From positions 1 through 64,000 of the forward strand of contig JAIUPT010000001.1 in the NCBI GenBank assembly GCA_022315425.1: DNA of 64,000 bases. Reading direction: 5' to 3'. Positions 50,501-61,412 of the stretch are shown here, one piece after another (position 1 is the stretch's first letter; each line of letters opens with the position of its first letter). The DNA is from Pseudevernia furfuracea (Eukaryota > Ascomycota > Lecanoromycetes > Lecanorales > Parmeliaceae). The notes under the pieces are model-generated. The model did no database searches, was not told the DNA's origin, and worked only from the letters and a program-made list of their open reading frames with translations. The position numbers and the translations under genes were made by a program.

Positions 50501-52327
50501 ACCAGAACCTTGCCACACCAGAACCTTGATTCCAAAGTTGCTGATGCAGAGACCATCTGTATGCACCTGTGCTTCACTGCTTGCTGCAATGCAGGTTTCA
50601 AGATAGGTGCTGTGGACACAGCAGCTGGTGTGAAGGGCTTGTGCAAGGAGAGTCTGCTGTGTGTGGTCCTGAAGCAGCTGAAGTCCCACGACTGCAGCAT
50701 AGAGGAGCTGCAAAGGAGCTGGCTCCTGTCAGAGCAGCTGGCGACCTGCAAGTAATCCACCCACCAACCAATCAATCAATTGCTCAAACCATCAATCAGT
50801 CAATCAAATGATCAACTGATTGATCAATCTATCAATCTATCAATGACATTTTCTGTCCTTCCCGAATCATCAGGAAACCCCGCATATGACTTCTGAAAGA
50901 GATACAATGTTGTACAGCCCCAAATGGTACATAATGGCATACTGTGCTGACTTGCATGACTCATGCTAGCAGCCATGCAAGCTGCAGAAAAGGTATTCCT
51001 GCCAGCATGCGTCCCGGCTCCACAGATGTCCTGCAAGCATCCTTAGGCCTGCTTATGGCTTTTGTGACATCTCAGTCCACACTTTGAGTTTATGTCATGT
51101 GGTGTGGCGCAGATGAGTGCCATCCAGGGCTCAATAGGGAGCTTGAGGGAGGGTGTACACACATGGGGCCACAGCCTGAAACTGGCGCAAGAGGTTGATG
51201 AGCAAGATGCGCAGCAGGTGCAGCAGGCAGCGTGCCTCGCATTCCCAGGCAGCCAGCCGTGTGTGCAGACTGCAGGTGAGTGTCTTCAAATCTGGGGTTA
51301 CAGTCTGGCAGTACGCACATGCTCTTTTCAAGCACAAAACATCTATTTTACACGTCATCTCTGCGCTGGAGATCTCAACTCAGAAACGCCTGGGGACAGT
51401 ACAAACGCGTTTGCACATTGTGGAGATGTTTAAGTTGTCACAGATATGTTTAATCACATTGATGATGTATACCGATTGACTGGTAGGCCACCAGCTGGAC
51501 AATCCTGCACTACCGTATCTAGTCCAATTAATGCATGCGTTGGTCGTCAGAAAAGCTCACAATGCTATGCTGTTGCTTTGCTGTCAGATGAGGCTCACAT
51601 GCTTTCCTGGTGCGTGCTGCAGCTTGCCCAGATAACACAATCTGAGCATTGCTGACCAAATAGTCAGCCCCTTGCTTACGTCATAAACAAACTTTGGCGG
51701 AGTGTCTTGCAGCTGTGCATGGGACATTTTGAGTCTAATTATGCTGGTAGACAGGTGTGATGGCAACGCACAACCCAATATCGTGTATCCTGCTGCAGGA
51801 GCTCTGCAAAGATGTTCAGACAAGTTGATGAAAGCAGCAGCATATTTGGGGGAGCCCTTTGAGAAGGAGAAGCCTGCTAGCATACTGCAGACTGTGCACA
51901 CACAGTCGCAGGTCATCCTGAAGACCTTGTCTGAGATCAAGGTATGTGAATTTCTTTATTTGCACACCTAGTGCGCTGCATTGCTGATGCTTACATTGCA
52001 GGCGCATACTTCTTCATTAAAGTGCCAAAGAACATACTGAAATCTTTACCTTGGTTTGTGACACTGTGTTGAGTGCTGTACTGGGGTTGTGATAGAAGCA
52101 GAAGAAGGACTTTGCAAGATTCTGCTTGCCAACACAGCCGATCACTTCTGCCAATCATGGCAATCATGTTCAAAATCATCATGCAATCCAGACAGTCTCT
52201 TACGTAGTGGAAAAAACCCCCAAGCATGCTGTGACCAATCATGATTGTGATGCAGGAGGCCGGAGGTGCAGGCTACAGCAAAGGTTCCACAGGAAGGGTG
52301 CCGGTGGTCTCTAGAGCATCTGCCTGA
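44596..52327 (+). CDS. Formin (coiled coil, FH1 and FH2 domains)
   Basis: Nucleates and elongates actin filaments. N-terminal exons (44596-45640: MDFDGYAYRPQNLLTAG, IYGMPGPNSYSFICRNNVPS) are unfamiliar and could belong to a separate upstream gene. A long coiled coil follows (45950-47529: RLQRSKSDLRQKFAKTL, REVEMQEQQEHGHKVAEYA, EEAAEVQQAAARLHQENNRL, LWEEYDNMEDE), then a segment at 47917-48250. The FH1 profilin-binding domain (48280-48480) has two polyproline blocks. FH2 spans about 48792-51945: RKLKKIHWEV, SLLPGDMQHKDIARFLE, DRFMVRLAAIPHVQ, LLFRSSFEGEAM, HLANVVHGLLASGNHLNYG (the FH2 GNxxN signature region), FKIGAVDTAAGVKGL, KELAPVRAA. The last exon from 52256 ends at TGA 52325-52327. Several 1-base frameshifts occur. 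No PTEN, GBD or membrane domain is seen. Confidence 0.87.
49650..49703. repeat. Direct repeat in a formin intron
   Basis: Two copies of ACATGCAGCAAGGTTCCCTG followed by WAGATGG lie about 32 bases apart in the intron after the KDIARFLE exon. This is a local duplication only. Confidence 0.7.
50767..50845. repeat. Imperfect (AATC)n repeat in a formin intron
   Basis: About 79 bases are made largely of AATC and ATCT/GATC units with interruptions, a decayed tetranucleotide microsatellite. It starts just after the ELAPVRAA exon. Confidence 0.85.
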
Positions 52328-53600
52328 CAGCTAACTTCACAGCCTGCTGCTGCGATGAGCAACAAGGCTGTGTGACCAGGCAATCAGGTATGCCATCACA
52401 AGCATGAGTGGAAACATGATCTGTATCTTGAATCAAGTGCCTGGTAGTTCTGCCTGGGAAAGGATTAGTGTTTGGTTTGAATCAATGTATGCGGCCCTTG
52501 ACAGAGAGCAGCCAACGCATATTGCAAGCCGCAAGTGTTGCTGAAACACGTGCATTCTGTAAGTCTGTTGTCTCACTGAGTTGTGTTGTGCCAAGCCTGT
52601 AATAAAGCTTATGTGAACACTTGCTGCAAAGGAGCCATCATATGCTGTTACACTGTGGCCATGCAAGTGCAGCGGCGAGTCATAAAGGCTGTGTGAGTGG
52701 CAGCTCAGAGGTCAATATGCGCTGGCTAGCATGAAATGTTTCAGTGGCAGAGTGAATTAGCGCATGTGGCACTGCAGTGTGCAGTGTAGTGGCAATGTGC
52801 AAACAAGTCTCCGATGTGATGTATCATACTATGTAGTATGCTGTCAGGTGCTGTTGCATCTTCCTAACGAAAATCCACATCATGTTTTGTGAGGTGACAT
52901 CAAGTCCGTGCTGATGTAGTGAGGTGGTGTTATCAGTCCTGCCAGATCTGCTTTGTTTAGCTAGGTCAGTTGCTGCAATGCCGATGTCCAGTGTATGACA
53001 CACTGTGGGGCCTGCAAGCCGCACAGTCTCTATGCTTCCATAGCAATCTTGCTCTAAACTGTAACATCATGTCTGTATTATAATATATGTGTAGCTGTAC
53101 AGCATGTTGAGGTAGCGTGCGTCTTGCTGTGGCAGAAGCGTTTGTGACTTTTGTATGACGCCTTTAGACTGGAATAAGCCAGAAGGTGTGATGCACAACC
53201 GAGAGAAACTGTCCCTGCTTTCGGAATCATGCCACTTAGAAAACTGTCCTGCTTTCAGCAAAACAATTTCAATTCTGTTTTGGTCCAGTTTCCAAGGCGG
53301 CTGGGAATCGCCTGAGGGCAGGCATGAGGGCGTCGCTTTGGGACTTGAACATCGTCTGTCGGCAAGGGACGATCACTACTGATCTAGCGGCCACAGGGAA
53401 CATCCGCAGTGCGCCTGCCCTTTGAGCAATAGCGATCGGCCTACATGAACCTCACTGTCACGCGCGATAGCAAGTCAGTTCTTCGGCGGCCGGCCGCTCG
53501 AATCATTAAGTAAAGTCAACAACCACACGGAACACGTCTCCGCACCTGTAGTGTCAAGTCACCTTCTGTCAAGGTTCAACAGACGTATATCTACTCTGTC
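52328..53600. other. Intergenic between formin and RETICULATA-like gene
   Basis: About 1.3 kb. An ORF at 53155-53382 (+) has no recognisable similarity or splice context. No RNA gene or clear repeat was seen. The start of the next gene is uncertain, so part of this may be its 5' leader. Confidence 0.4.
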
Positions 53601-55536
53601 GTGAGCTGCGCCGCTCCTTGCGACAGCATATACGCAGTTGTACACCTATCACTGAGCGGTATCCCGCATGTTCACGACGGTCCTGGCGCCCCTTTGGCGT
53701 CCTTGACACACTCCCATAATGACACATTGCACACAAAAAGATACTCAAGCCCAGCCCGTTCCTTGCAACCAGCATGTAGACCTCTGTCAGCAGGCAATTC
53801 ACAAAGGTCAGCTCCCCAATTGATGTGCTGGATATGCAGTTTCAGGAATGTCACATAGGCCCCTTTTGTCCAGAGTCCTTGGATGTTGATGTGACACGCC
53901 TGCTTTGGTAGGCGAAAAGGTGTGCGTCAGCCCTGGGCCTCAACAGCTGCTGGAGGACCCTCTGGGCCTACAGATGGCAATTCAGGAGGATTTTGGTGGC
54001 GGTGATGACAGTCCAGGGCGATGGTCCTCAGCCGTCCTCTGCCAAGAACAGCTTGCTGAAAGGCTGGGAAAGAACGCATTGCAGCTGACCCTCAGTTCAC
54101 ATACAAAGTTTTTGTTGAGCAGGTGAAACTACAGTCTGTTTAGCATTTGCCGCAACTTAACACTACAAATATGCTGGTCTGGCCATGCTTAGGTGCTGTG
54201 TGTCCTCATGTCTTCACATAGCCATGTGATTCTGCAGGTTATAGGCGTGGGAGCTGCTGTGCTAGGAGACATGTCCTCCAGGCCCTACTGGGGACTATAT
54301 GAGCTAGACTTTGTCTGCTCCACTGTCATTGTAAGTCAACCCACATGAGCACATGCAATACTTTGTTATACGTGCTGCCTGATCTGCAAGCGGTCAGGGT
54401 CTGCCAGACGCCAAATCAAGGAAATCATCTGCCCACTCAGCATCTGACTGGCATACCTTCCACAGCTGCATGCTGATGCCAAATCGCCAACTGTTTTCCT
54501 ACTAGCGTGCAAACTTACTAATATATATGCTTTCACTGGCAGGTGGGCAGTATTGTGAACCTGAGCCTGATGTATCTGCTGGCTCCCACAGCTGCCACAG
54601 CTGCAGGCAAGTCCATGGGATTTATTGAGCGGCTGTTCAGCGACCAGAATTCTGCGATCCTGGGGAGCCCCAACAGGACACATGTTTGAGCGAGGCTACC
54701 CATATTGCTTCTAGAGTAGTGAACTTGGGTTACAAGGTCAGCAGCCTCATGCAATATCCAACTCATGTGAAATGCTTGTTTAAGCTTTGAGGTGGTCAGC
54801 AACAATGTACAGAGCTGCTTATACAATACAGCATAATTCAATACGCGTATGGGACCCAGCCAGAATGTCTAAGACTGCTTTACACCATAGCTGAGAGATT
54901 TGAAAGTGTGAAAGAATGTATTTCATGTATTATTGGGTTCTTGCAGAGCTAAAGATGGGCCTGTGAGCAGCAGGCTTTGCTGCAACAGCGCACATGGCAC
55001 AGCTTGCTCAATCTCCACTATGTTGCTGCAGGGATTCTTGTTTGCCTTTGTGGGTATGTGTGCTGGCCTGACTGGAACAGCCATATCCAATGGCTTGCTC
55101 CTGCTGCGGCAGAAGTTGGATCCTAACTTTAAGTCCCAGAACGAAGCACCCAATGTGCCTCTAAATGCAGCCACATGGGCTGCACACATGGGCATCAGCA
55201 GCAATGTGCGCTACCAGGTCCTCAACGGCTTGGACATGGTGAGTCCCAACATACAATAAAAACCGAGTTTGTGTCCTTTTGCAACGTGAATACTGTCACG
55301 CTATCATTCAGTGCTGACCTTGTGTGCAAACACCGTGGTCATATGTGACAAGCATGTACGACATGTGCTCTTTATGACCAGGTTTGTTTTTGTTGCAGGT
55401 TGCTCAGCCAAGCATGAACCCTGTGGTGTTCAAGATCTTCACCTCCCTGGTGAGAACAGCCAACAATGTTGTGGGAGGCATCTCTTTTGTCACATTGGCA
55501 AAGCTGTTTGGAGTGCAGTCCTCAAAAAGGGGATGA
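53601..55536 (+). CDS. RETICULATA-related (DUF3411) plastid envelope protein
   Basis: Membrane protein of the RETICULATA/LCD1 family, which in plants sits in the chloroplast envelope and affects leaf and plastid development. The proposed first exon (53601-53858) is a Ser-, Arg- and His-rich leader, plausible as a transit peptide but unproven. Recognisable blocks: DPLGLQMAIQEDFGGG (about 53955), VIGVGAAVLGDM and PYWGLYELDF (54238-54315), VGSIVNLSLMYLLAPTAATA (54541-54600, membrane span) and GFLFAFVGMCAGLTGTAISN (55030-55090, membrane span). Then come LDPNFKSQNEAPNVPLNAA, MGISSNVRYQVLNGLDM (to 55238), and NPVVFKIFTSLVRTANNVVG with ITFVTLAKLFGVQ-like ending (55399-55536), stop 55534-55536. Molecular function is unknown. 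Confidence 0.85.
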
Positions 55537-56118
55537 GGTCAAGCAAGTAGCCAAACACCACAATCCTCCTGCACAAAAAAGCTTGATGCAAGAATTGACA
55601 GGTAGAGGCTTAGCTGTACAGTAGATCCTTTCAAACTGGATGTCAACATGTTCCTGTAGTAGCAAATGCTTAAAAATGTGCTCATTGTTACAGAAGTCAA
55701 TTTGCAGGGATGAATAAGTGTTCGTCACTACTGCACATTATGTACTGAGTGTGGTGGCAGCTTGTTGCCTAGTGATACTTGAGAGAAGAACATGGAGTCT
55801 GCTTGTTGGTCAGGGTACACTACCACAATTGCTGACACAGTTTTTAAAAGCAGGGTCAGTTCAAGGCATTCATTGCAAAAATCAGTCCTTGTACAATCGT
55901 TAATCTGCATATTTGCAGCAGACTCTGAGGTGTTGATGCAGAATACACAAAACTTGTTCATATGCTAGGTGTCCATGTTCTGGGCATGCCATAGCAACAA
56001 CCTGTCATCCACAGTGTCCATCAACAGTAGCGCTGCTAGTCTTTCAGAAGACGGCCTGAATTCTTCAGCTTGTTGCCAGCATTGGTTGCTTTATTATATC
56101 ATTATCAGCTTCACACGT
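55537..56118. other. Tail-to-tail intergenic region
   Basis: About 580 bases separate the stops of the RETICULATA-like (+) and DGAT2-like (-) genes. This is likely 3' untranslated sequence. No gene, RNA or repeat was recognised. Confidence 0.5.
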
Positions 56119-59100
56119 TCATACACCTTTAAAGCTATCCTTGTGCTGTGTGAACAGTTCAGCCACTTTGTCATAGAAGATCTTGTGTAATCTGTCTACC
56201 TCAGCTTCATCCACCTGCACTTGTGCCCATATAATAAAGATATGTTGACAACAGTGCATACAAATCCCAGTAAGCAAGCAAAACAACCAAGTGCTCAGTA
56301 ATGCATTTATCACGCTAGGCCCGAAGGGTCTGGCTATGCATCAAACCAAGCGCCTTCCAGTTACCTTTGTTCCTGGAACATGTGGCCTTGGACAGATGGG
56401 CTCTCCAATGATGAACTTGAGGCCAGAACGCTTTGGGAAGGGCGAGACACCCCACCGTCCCACCACCCAGTAGGGCACGGGGAAGCCCAGGTTCTTGTAG
56501 GTCCACCTTTGCAGCTCTGGCAGGTCAATGGGATTCTGCAGAGCGTTGACCTCGCCCATGACCACCACTGGCACCAGCTTGGCATTGTGCTCGATGCCCA
56601 TGCGTACAAACACCTAAGCATCCATAATCACTAGCTAGGCGCCTGCTTCTGGGTTGTGCTCAGTACAGTCAACATCATTACTGACAGTACCCTCAAGAAT
56701 GCTTTGGTTGCAATTGCCCGTTTAAAACAATGGTCACACATGAGACCGTGAGATGAACATGACCTTTCTCCCGGCAAGGGCAGAGATGGTGAGGAAGACT
56801 CCACCACTTCTTTCTTTTGTCATTTCATTGTCCAATGTCTTTCTTGACATGTCAGAGGCCTTGTTTTGTGGCAGTCACAATCTCACCCTTATGCCCACTG
56901 TATACCACATACTCCTGCCTGCGCTTGATGCGCCAGGTGTGCACCAGCTCAGCCTGGCCGCCGGGGACCAGCATGACGCTGCCCTTGTCCTGTAAGGCAC
57001 GCACAAAGGTGCGCCGGCTCACCTGGCGCAGCCCACACCAGCTCACCAGGTCTCTCACCAGCTGCATCACCCACACAAGCTGTCACATCAATCCGATGTG
57101 CCTTCCATCTGTGTTGCTGGACTGTTGCAACAGTATCCGTGTCTCTTCAAAGGGCGCTACTCATCTGGAAAAAGCTATTGGCATATCCAATCTCCACATT
57201 TGCTTGCTCTGTTGATCACGTCTAGGGATGTGCAAATTACTCATTTCACTGGACCAATGTATGAAATTACCCAGTAATGTTACTGATTGGTAAGTAACAT
57301 AGTAATTTACTATAAAACTATTACTGTCCAATTGCTATACATGGCCGTTTTCATTTTCTGAAAGCGGCAATGCACTGCTCTTGCTCAGGGACATGCATTT
57401 GCCAAGTTGAACAAATTGACGAGCAACATTCCTACTTCAAATCAGAGAATAACCCGTTTCAACAGGTTTTACAGGTTGTAGTTTTGTCAAATTCTCCTAA
57501 AACCCCTCGAGAAAACCTATTTCTGCCACCAATTTCCCCTAATTTCGGCACATTTCGACTTATTTTGCCCACTTTCCATGAAGTGAAACGCTAATTGCCT
57601 AAATTACCTTGTTTCGCAGCCCCAACAGTAAATTAGCAGTAATTGCAGTAACGTTACCATTCAGTCATAATTGATGAAAGGTAATTTGCACACCCCTAAT
57701 CACGTCACAGTTGCAGTCACACAGCACATGAACAGACTGAAAATGCTGCAGCACACTTTGTGATAGCATCCAGTTAGCACTCTACATGCAAAAGGCAGCA
57801 GCACCACACTTACAGGGGTGAAGAAGAGTATGGAGGCCACCAGGGTAGCAGGCACAATACCGGGGAGCAGCTTGCCCCAGGTAGGAATGTATGGCAGAAA
57901 GCCCGCTCCTGCATGAAACCAGCAGACTTAGCACATTCTGTACACACTCCCACAGGCGGAAGGTGAAGCCACACTTCCTCATCTTTGTCCTGATGCAGCA
58001 AGTTGTGATTTCTGGCGTGGCTGCATGAGCAGGTGCTTGTGACACCTGTGGGCACAAAGCCACAGCTTATGCAGCCAGATGAGGCAATGCTATGCATTGA
58101 CACTGCCGTTTGGCATGCAATGCAAGATGTTTTGCTCACAGTAGGTGTGTTGTCAAGGGCTTGTCATACCTATGGTGAACAAGCCATGCGGGGTGTAGCC
58201 AAAGATGAATCTGTCCTGGGGGTCAAAAGGGGTGGTTCCCTCCCTGACTACTTCTACATTGCCAAACCAGGCCTTCAAGGCAGTCTCCATGTGTTTATGG
58301 CACCACTTCTGGATGAGTGCCGATTCCCTCCGCCCTATATACATTCAGCCGTACATGCCACAAATTTTAAGTGTGATTGCAAGAGGTTGCTGTGATCACA
58401 GAAACAGCATCACACATGACACTTGTTGCCGCACTCGGTCACTAAATGGGTCGCATCACCGCAAGTTTGATCATTCACAGGTTGTGCTATGTACTGAAAT
58501 GATGCTGACAGCATACGTTGATCAGCAATTCTAGTGCATCCCCCACAAGTCAAGAGTGTGCAGAGACAGATCAAGTGTGCAGAGTGTGCAACATCTCACG
58601 CAAGTCAAGAATGTGCAGATACAGAATAAGTGCTGCAAGCATGTTGGCCCTGTGCTGACCTGTGTGCTCAGGAGCCCCGGGGAAGGGTGACAGCATAGTA
58701 GAGAGCCAGCCCCCCCACCCACATCGCAGCAGCAAAGCTGGCAGGGAGCAGCATGAAGGAGAGGCTGAAGACGGTGCACACCACCTGCACTGGGCTGTAC
58801 ATCATCAGGATGGGCAGCCACACTGCACTCCAGGAGGCGGCCTCCTGGGCAGGGTTAGTGACCACCTGCCTCACTGTCTGGGCTACCCCCTGAGCCACAC
58901 TGCCCTCTTTCCAGGTCCAGATGGACATGCCCAGGAACTGCAGTCATGCAACACATGCCATCATGATTTTGCCGGCTGAGTGGCAGCATTTCTTGCAATC
59001 TAAGTAACACAGACTGTGCTTCTTCCTCTTCAGAGACTGTCTGCTGGTCCACTCATGCTTTCAGCAAGTGTTCGGGCATTATGCACTGACTCACTTCATA

Positions 59101-61101
59101 CGGCAACTCGCTTGACTGCACCAGCCTAATGAACATTTCTGCTTGCGCTGCTATTTATGATTAAGGTCGCATTTGAGTAAGGCCATACTGGCCTGTTGTT
59201 GCTACAGCAAACTTGGCTGATAATGTCAAAGCCACGTGTGTAAAGACTGTATGGCAGGTGTGGGAGGGCAGGTGAGGCAAGGGGCTGACCAGCTGGGCAC
59301 AGAACATGACACTGCCAGTGATGAGGGCCCAGCAGCGTATACAGTAGGCCACGCCAGCCACCACTTGCAGCAGCAGCCAGCACAGGCATACAATGGATAT
59401 GCTGAAGAGGGCCCACCCCATGGCCTGGGTTGCCACAAACCAGGCGCCCCCCCTGTACATGCACACACAAGTCTCACTGGGCAGCAAGCCACGCTTATAT
59501 TCTGTGCTTGGGATGGTTTGGAAGGTCAGTCAGCTCTGGAAGGGATGCAGGGATTGCTTTATTTCAGCAGCCCAGGTCACCAACAAATGCATTAAGTTTG
59601 AACTTTATAAACACCATCATGACAAAGTGCATGCAACCTTCAGATGACGTAAGATTCCCTGCGATTACATACAAGTGCATTTGAAGTGTGTGCCATCATA
59701 GCCATGTCAGTCATGTCATCAAATGAATTTCCTCTGATGACATCCCCGAGATGGCCTGGCAGGTGGCAGGTGAGTCACAGGCCTAGCACAAAAGCAGGAC
59801 TGACACTAATGAGTGTTGACATTAGGAATGGCACCTGAAGGGCTGGTAGAACTTCCAGGTGGTGACAGGATCTGGTTGACGTGGGTCCACATCAGAGCCC
59901 AGCTCCATGGTGAAGGGCCCTGTCTGCTTGTGACGCAGCGAGCCTCCAAGGCCATGAGTGGTGGTTGCTCCTACCAGCAAGCAGCATGCAGCCAAGAAGA
60001 AGTATACCTCCCTGCAGTCAGACCATACGTTGACCTTGGCAGTAGGTGCATGGCAGCAACAGCAGGCAGCCTGCGATGATGTGATGCGCTGGCTGAGTAA
60101 AGCCAGCAGCCTGACCAAGACTCACAGCAGGAACATTGAGTCAAACCCATCATGTGATCAATGATTAATCATTTTGGTACACGTCATGCTCTGCACCTAC
60201 TCTCTGTGCTGCGTAATTGCATCAAGTGTGCAAGACTTATGAGCATGTGGCCAGATGTGATTCCACTTGATTAGGACATTACTCATGGGGCAGCAGCATA
60301 CTTGGAGACTGTATCTTGCAGGTATTCAGTAGCAAGTAGCAGGGATCCGCCAAGGGCAGCCCATACCAGCCCCAGGCCCATGACAGCTGCAGAGGCTGCA
60401 CCCTTGCTTGGCAGCTGCAGACAAATGCATATGATGAACAACAGTTGGAGGTATGTGGTGCGCTGCTCATGATTAGACCATGCATGACACCAAAGCTGAT
60501 CTGTACATTTTGTCATGAATTTATGCCTGAGTCTGTCTGCACTGCAATACAGCACGCAGGCAGTGACTGGCTATCTACCCTGCTGGTGTTCCATCGAGGC
60601 GAGGATGACTCATCATCGGTTGCCTTGGCTTTTGGGTTGAACACCAGTAAGGACTTGATCATGAACAACTCTGCAAACACTGCTCCTGTGGCTGCAGAGC
60701 CTGACAGGATCTCGACATGAGCAGCACGTATGGCCTTGTGGGTGCGCAGTAGGAGTGGCAATGCCACAAATATCGAGGCTACCCAAATTCCCTGCACCAA
60801 AGGTAGTCAGTGTAAAGATCAACCAGCCAAAACCCAGGAACTCCTAAGCCCTCTAGTGCATAGTCCCATCCAGACTACAGACATTCAACACGATGCACAG
60901 AGTGCCATGCATGGTGCGCACCCAGGAGATTATCTGAAATATGAAGTGATGCCTTCCCCCCTTCACAGGATATAGGAGCAAGTATTTGAGCTTGGCGGAT
61001 CTTGGAGAATGCGCAACGAGACCCAAACAATGTGTGACGGGCACACTCGGAATGAACAGACATATAGCCGCGAACGAAAATTGTGCGATGTAGTCGTACA
61101 T
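56119..61101 (-). CDS. DGAT2-family acyltransferase with multi-span N-terminal membrane region
   Basis: Probable acyl-CoA:diacylglycerol (or related) acyltransferase of lipid-droplet triacylglycerol synthesis in the ER. From the N-terminus: MYDYIAQFSFAAICLF (start 61101), then hydrophobic exons at 60800-60590 (IWVASIFVALPLLL), 60430-60290 (AAVMGLGLVWAALGGSLLLA), 60010-59830 (VYFFLAACCLLVGATTTHG), 59470-59240 and 58935-58665 (LMMYSPVQVVCTVFSLSFML). Together these suggest about nine membrane spans, against about two in ordinary DGAT2. The catalytic domain has FIFGYTPHGLF (58155-58345, TPHG for the usual HPHG), LLPGIVPATLVASI (about 57850), VMLVPGGQAELV (about 56960), FVRMGIEHNAKLVPVVVMGE (about 56600) and YWVVGRWGVSPFPKR (about 56460). 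The last exon ends at 56119. It is divergent from the SMARCC gene. Confidence 0.85.
57223..57698. mobile_element. hAT-type MITE inside a DGAT2-like intron
   Basis: A 476-bp AT-rich element starts TAGGGATGTGCAAATTAC and ends with the matching inverted GTAATTTGCACACCCCTA. It is flanked by a perfect 8-bp direct repeat ATCACGTC (57215-57222 and 57699-57706). TAGGGRTGTGCAAAT ends and 8-bp target duplications are hallmarks of hAT transposons. There is no transposase frame, so it is non-autonomous. It lies in the intron between the TLVASILFFTPV exon and the GGQAELV exon. Confidence 0.9.
58545..58634. repeat. Direct repeat of about 33 bp in a DGAT2-like intron
   Basis: Two copies of CAAGTCAAGARTGTGCAGA followed by KACAGAWYAAGTG lie at about 58545-58577 and 58601-58633, with a few differences. 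This is a small local duplication in an intron. Confidence 0.75.
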
Positions 61102-61412
61102 CTGTGTTACAGCGACAGCATACTGCCCTCAAGCCTAAAGCCCGCCACAAGTAACGTGCGTGTTACGCGTCCGCAAGAGAGCGTCTGACAATGTATGTGC
61201 CGTGTTTCGACCGACGAGAAAGGCCTTGCTGGATCATGCTCTTCATGCTCGACACTCGAGTCAGCATAACGCCAGTTTTTACTATCGAGCCTCGATGACG
61301 GTACTGTATGACGGTTGGCTCCGGCTGATGCCTGGACAGTGAGCCTGCTGGCACACAGGAGGTCAGCGCACTCGCTGTGGGTCACAGCTTGGTAGCTGAG
61401 ATTTGCAACTCA
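61102..61412. promoter_or_regulatory. Shared 5' region of DGAT2-like (-) and SMARCC (+) genes
   Basis: There are 311 bases between divergent start codons, presumably a bidirectional promoter. The spurious ORFs here have no domains. No named element was recognised. Confidence 0.45.

Noticed and set aside
53155..53382. 75-codon plus-strand ORF before the RETICULATA-like gene
   Set aside because: It has no family resemblance and does not read as a transit peptide. The 53601 start is a better, though unproven, choice.
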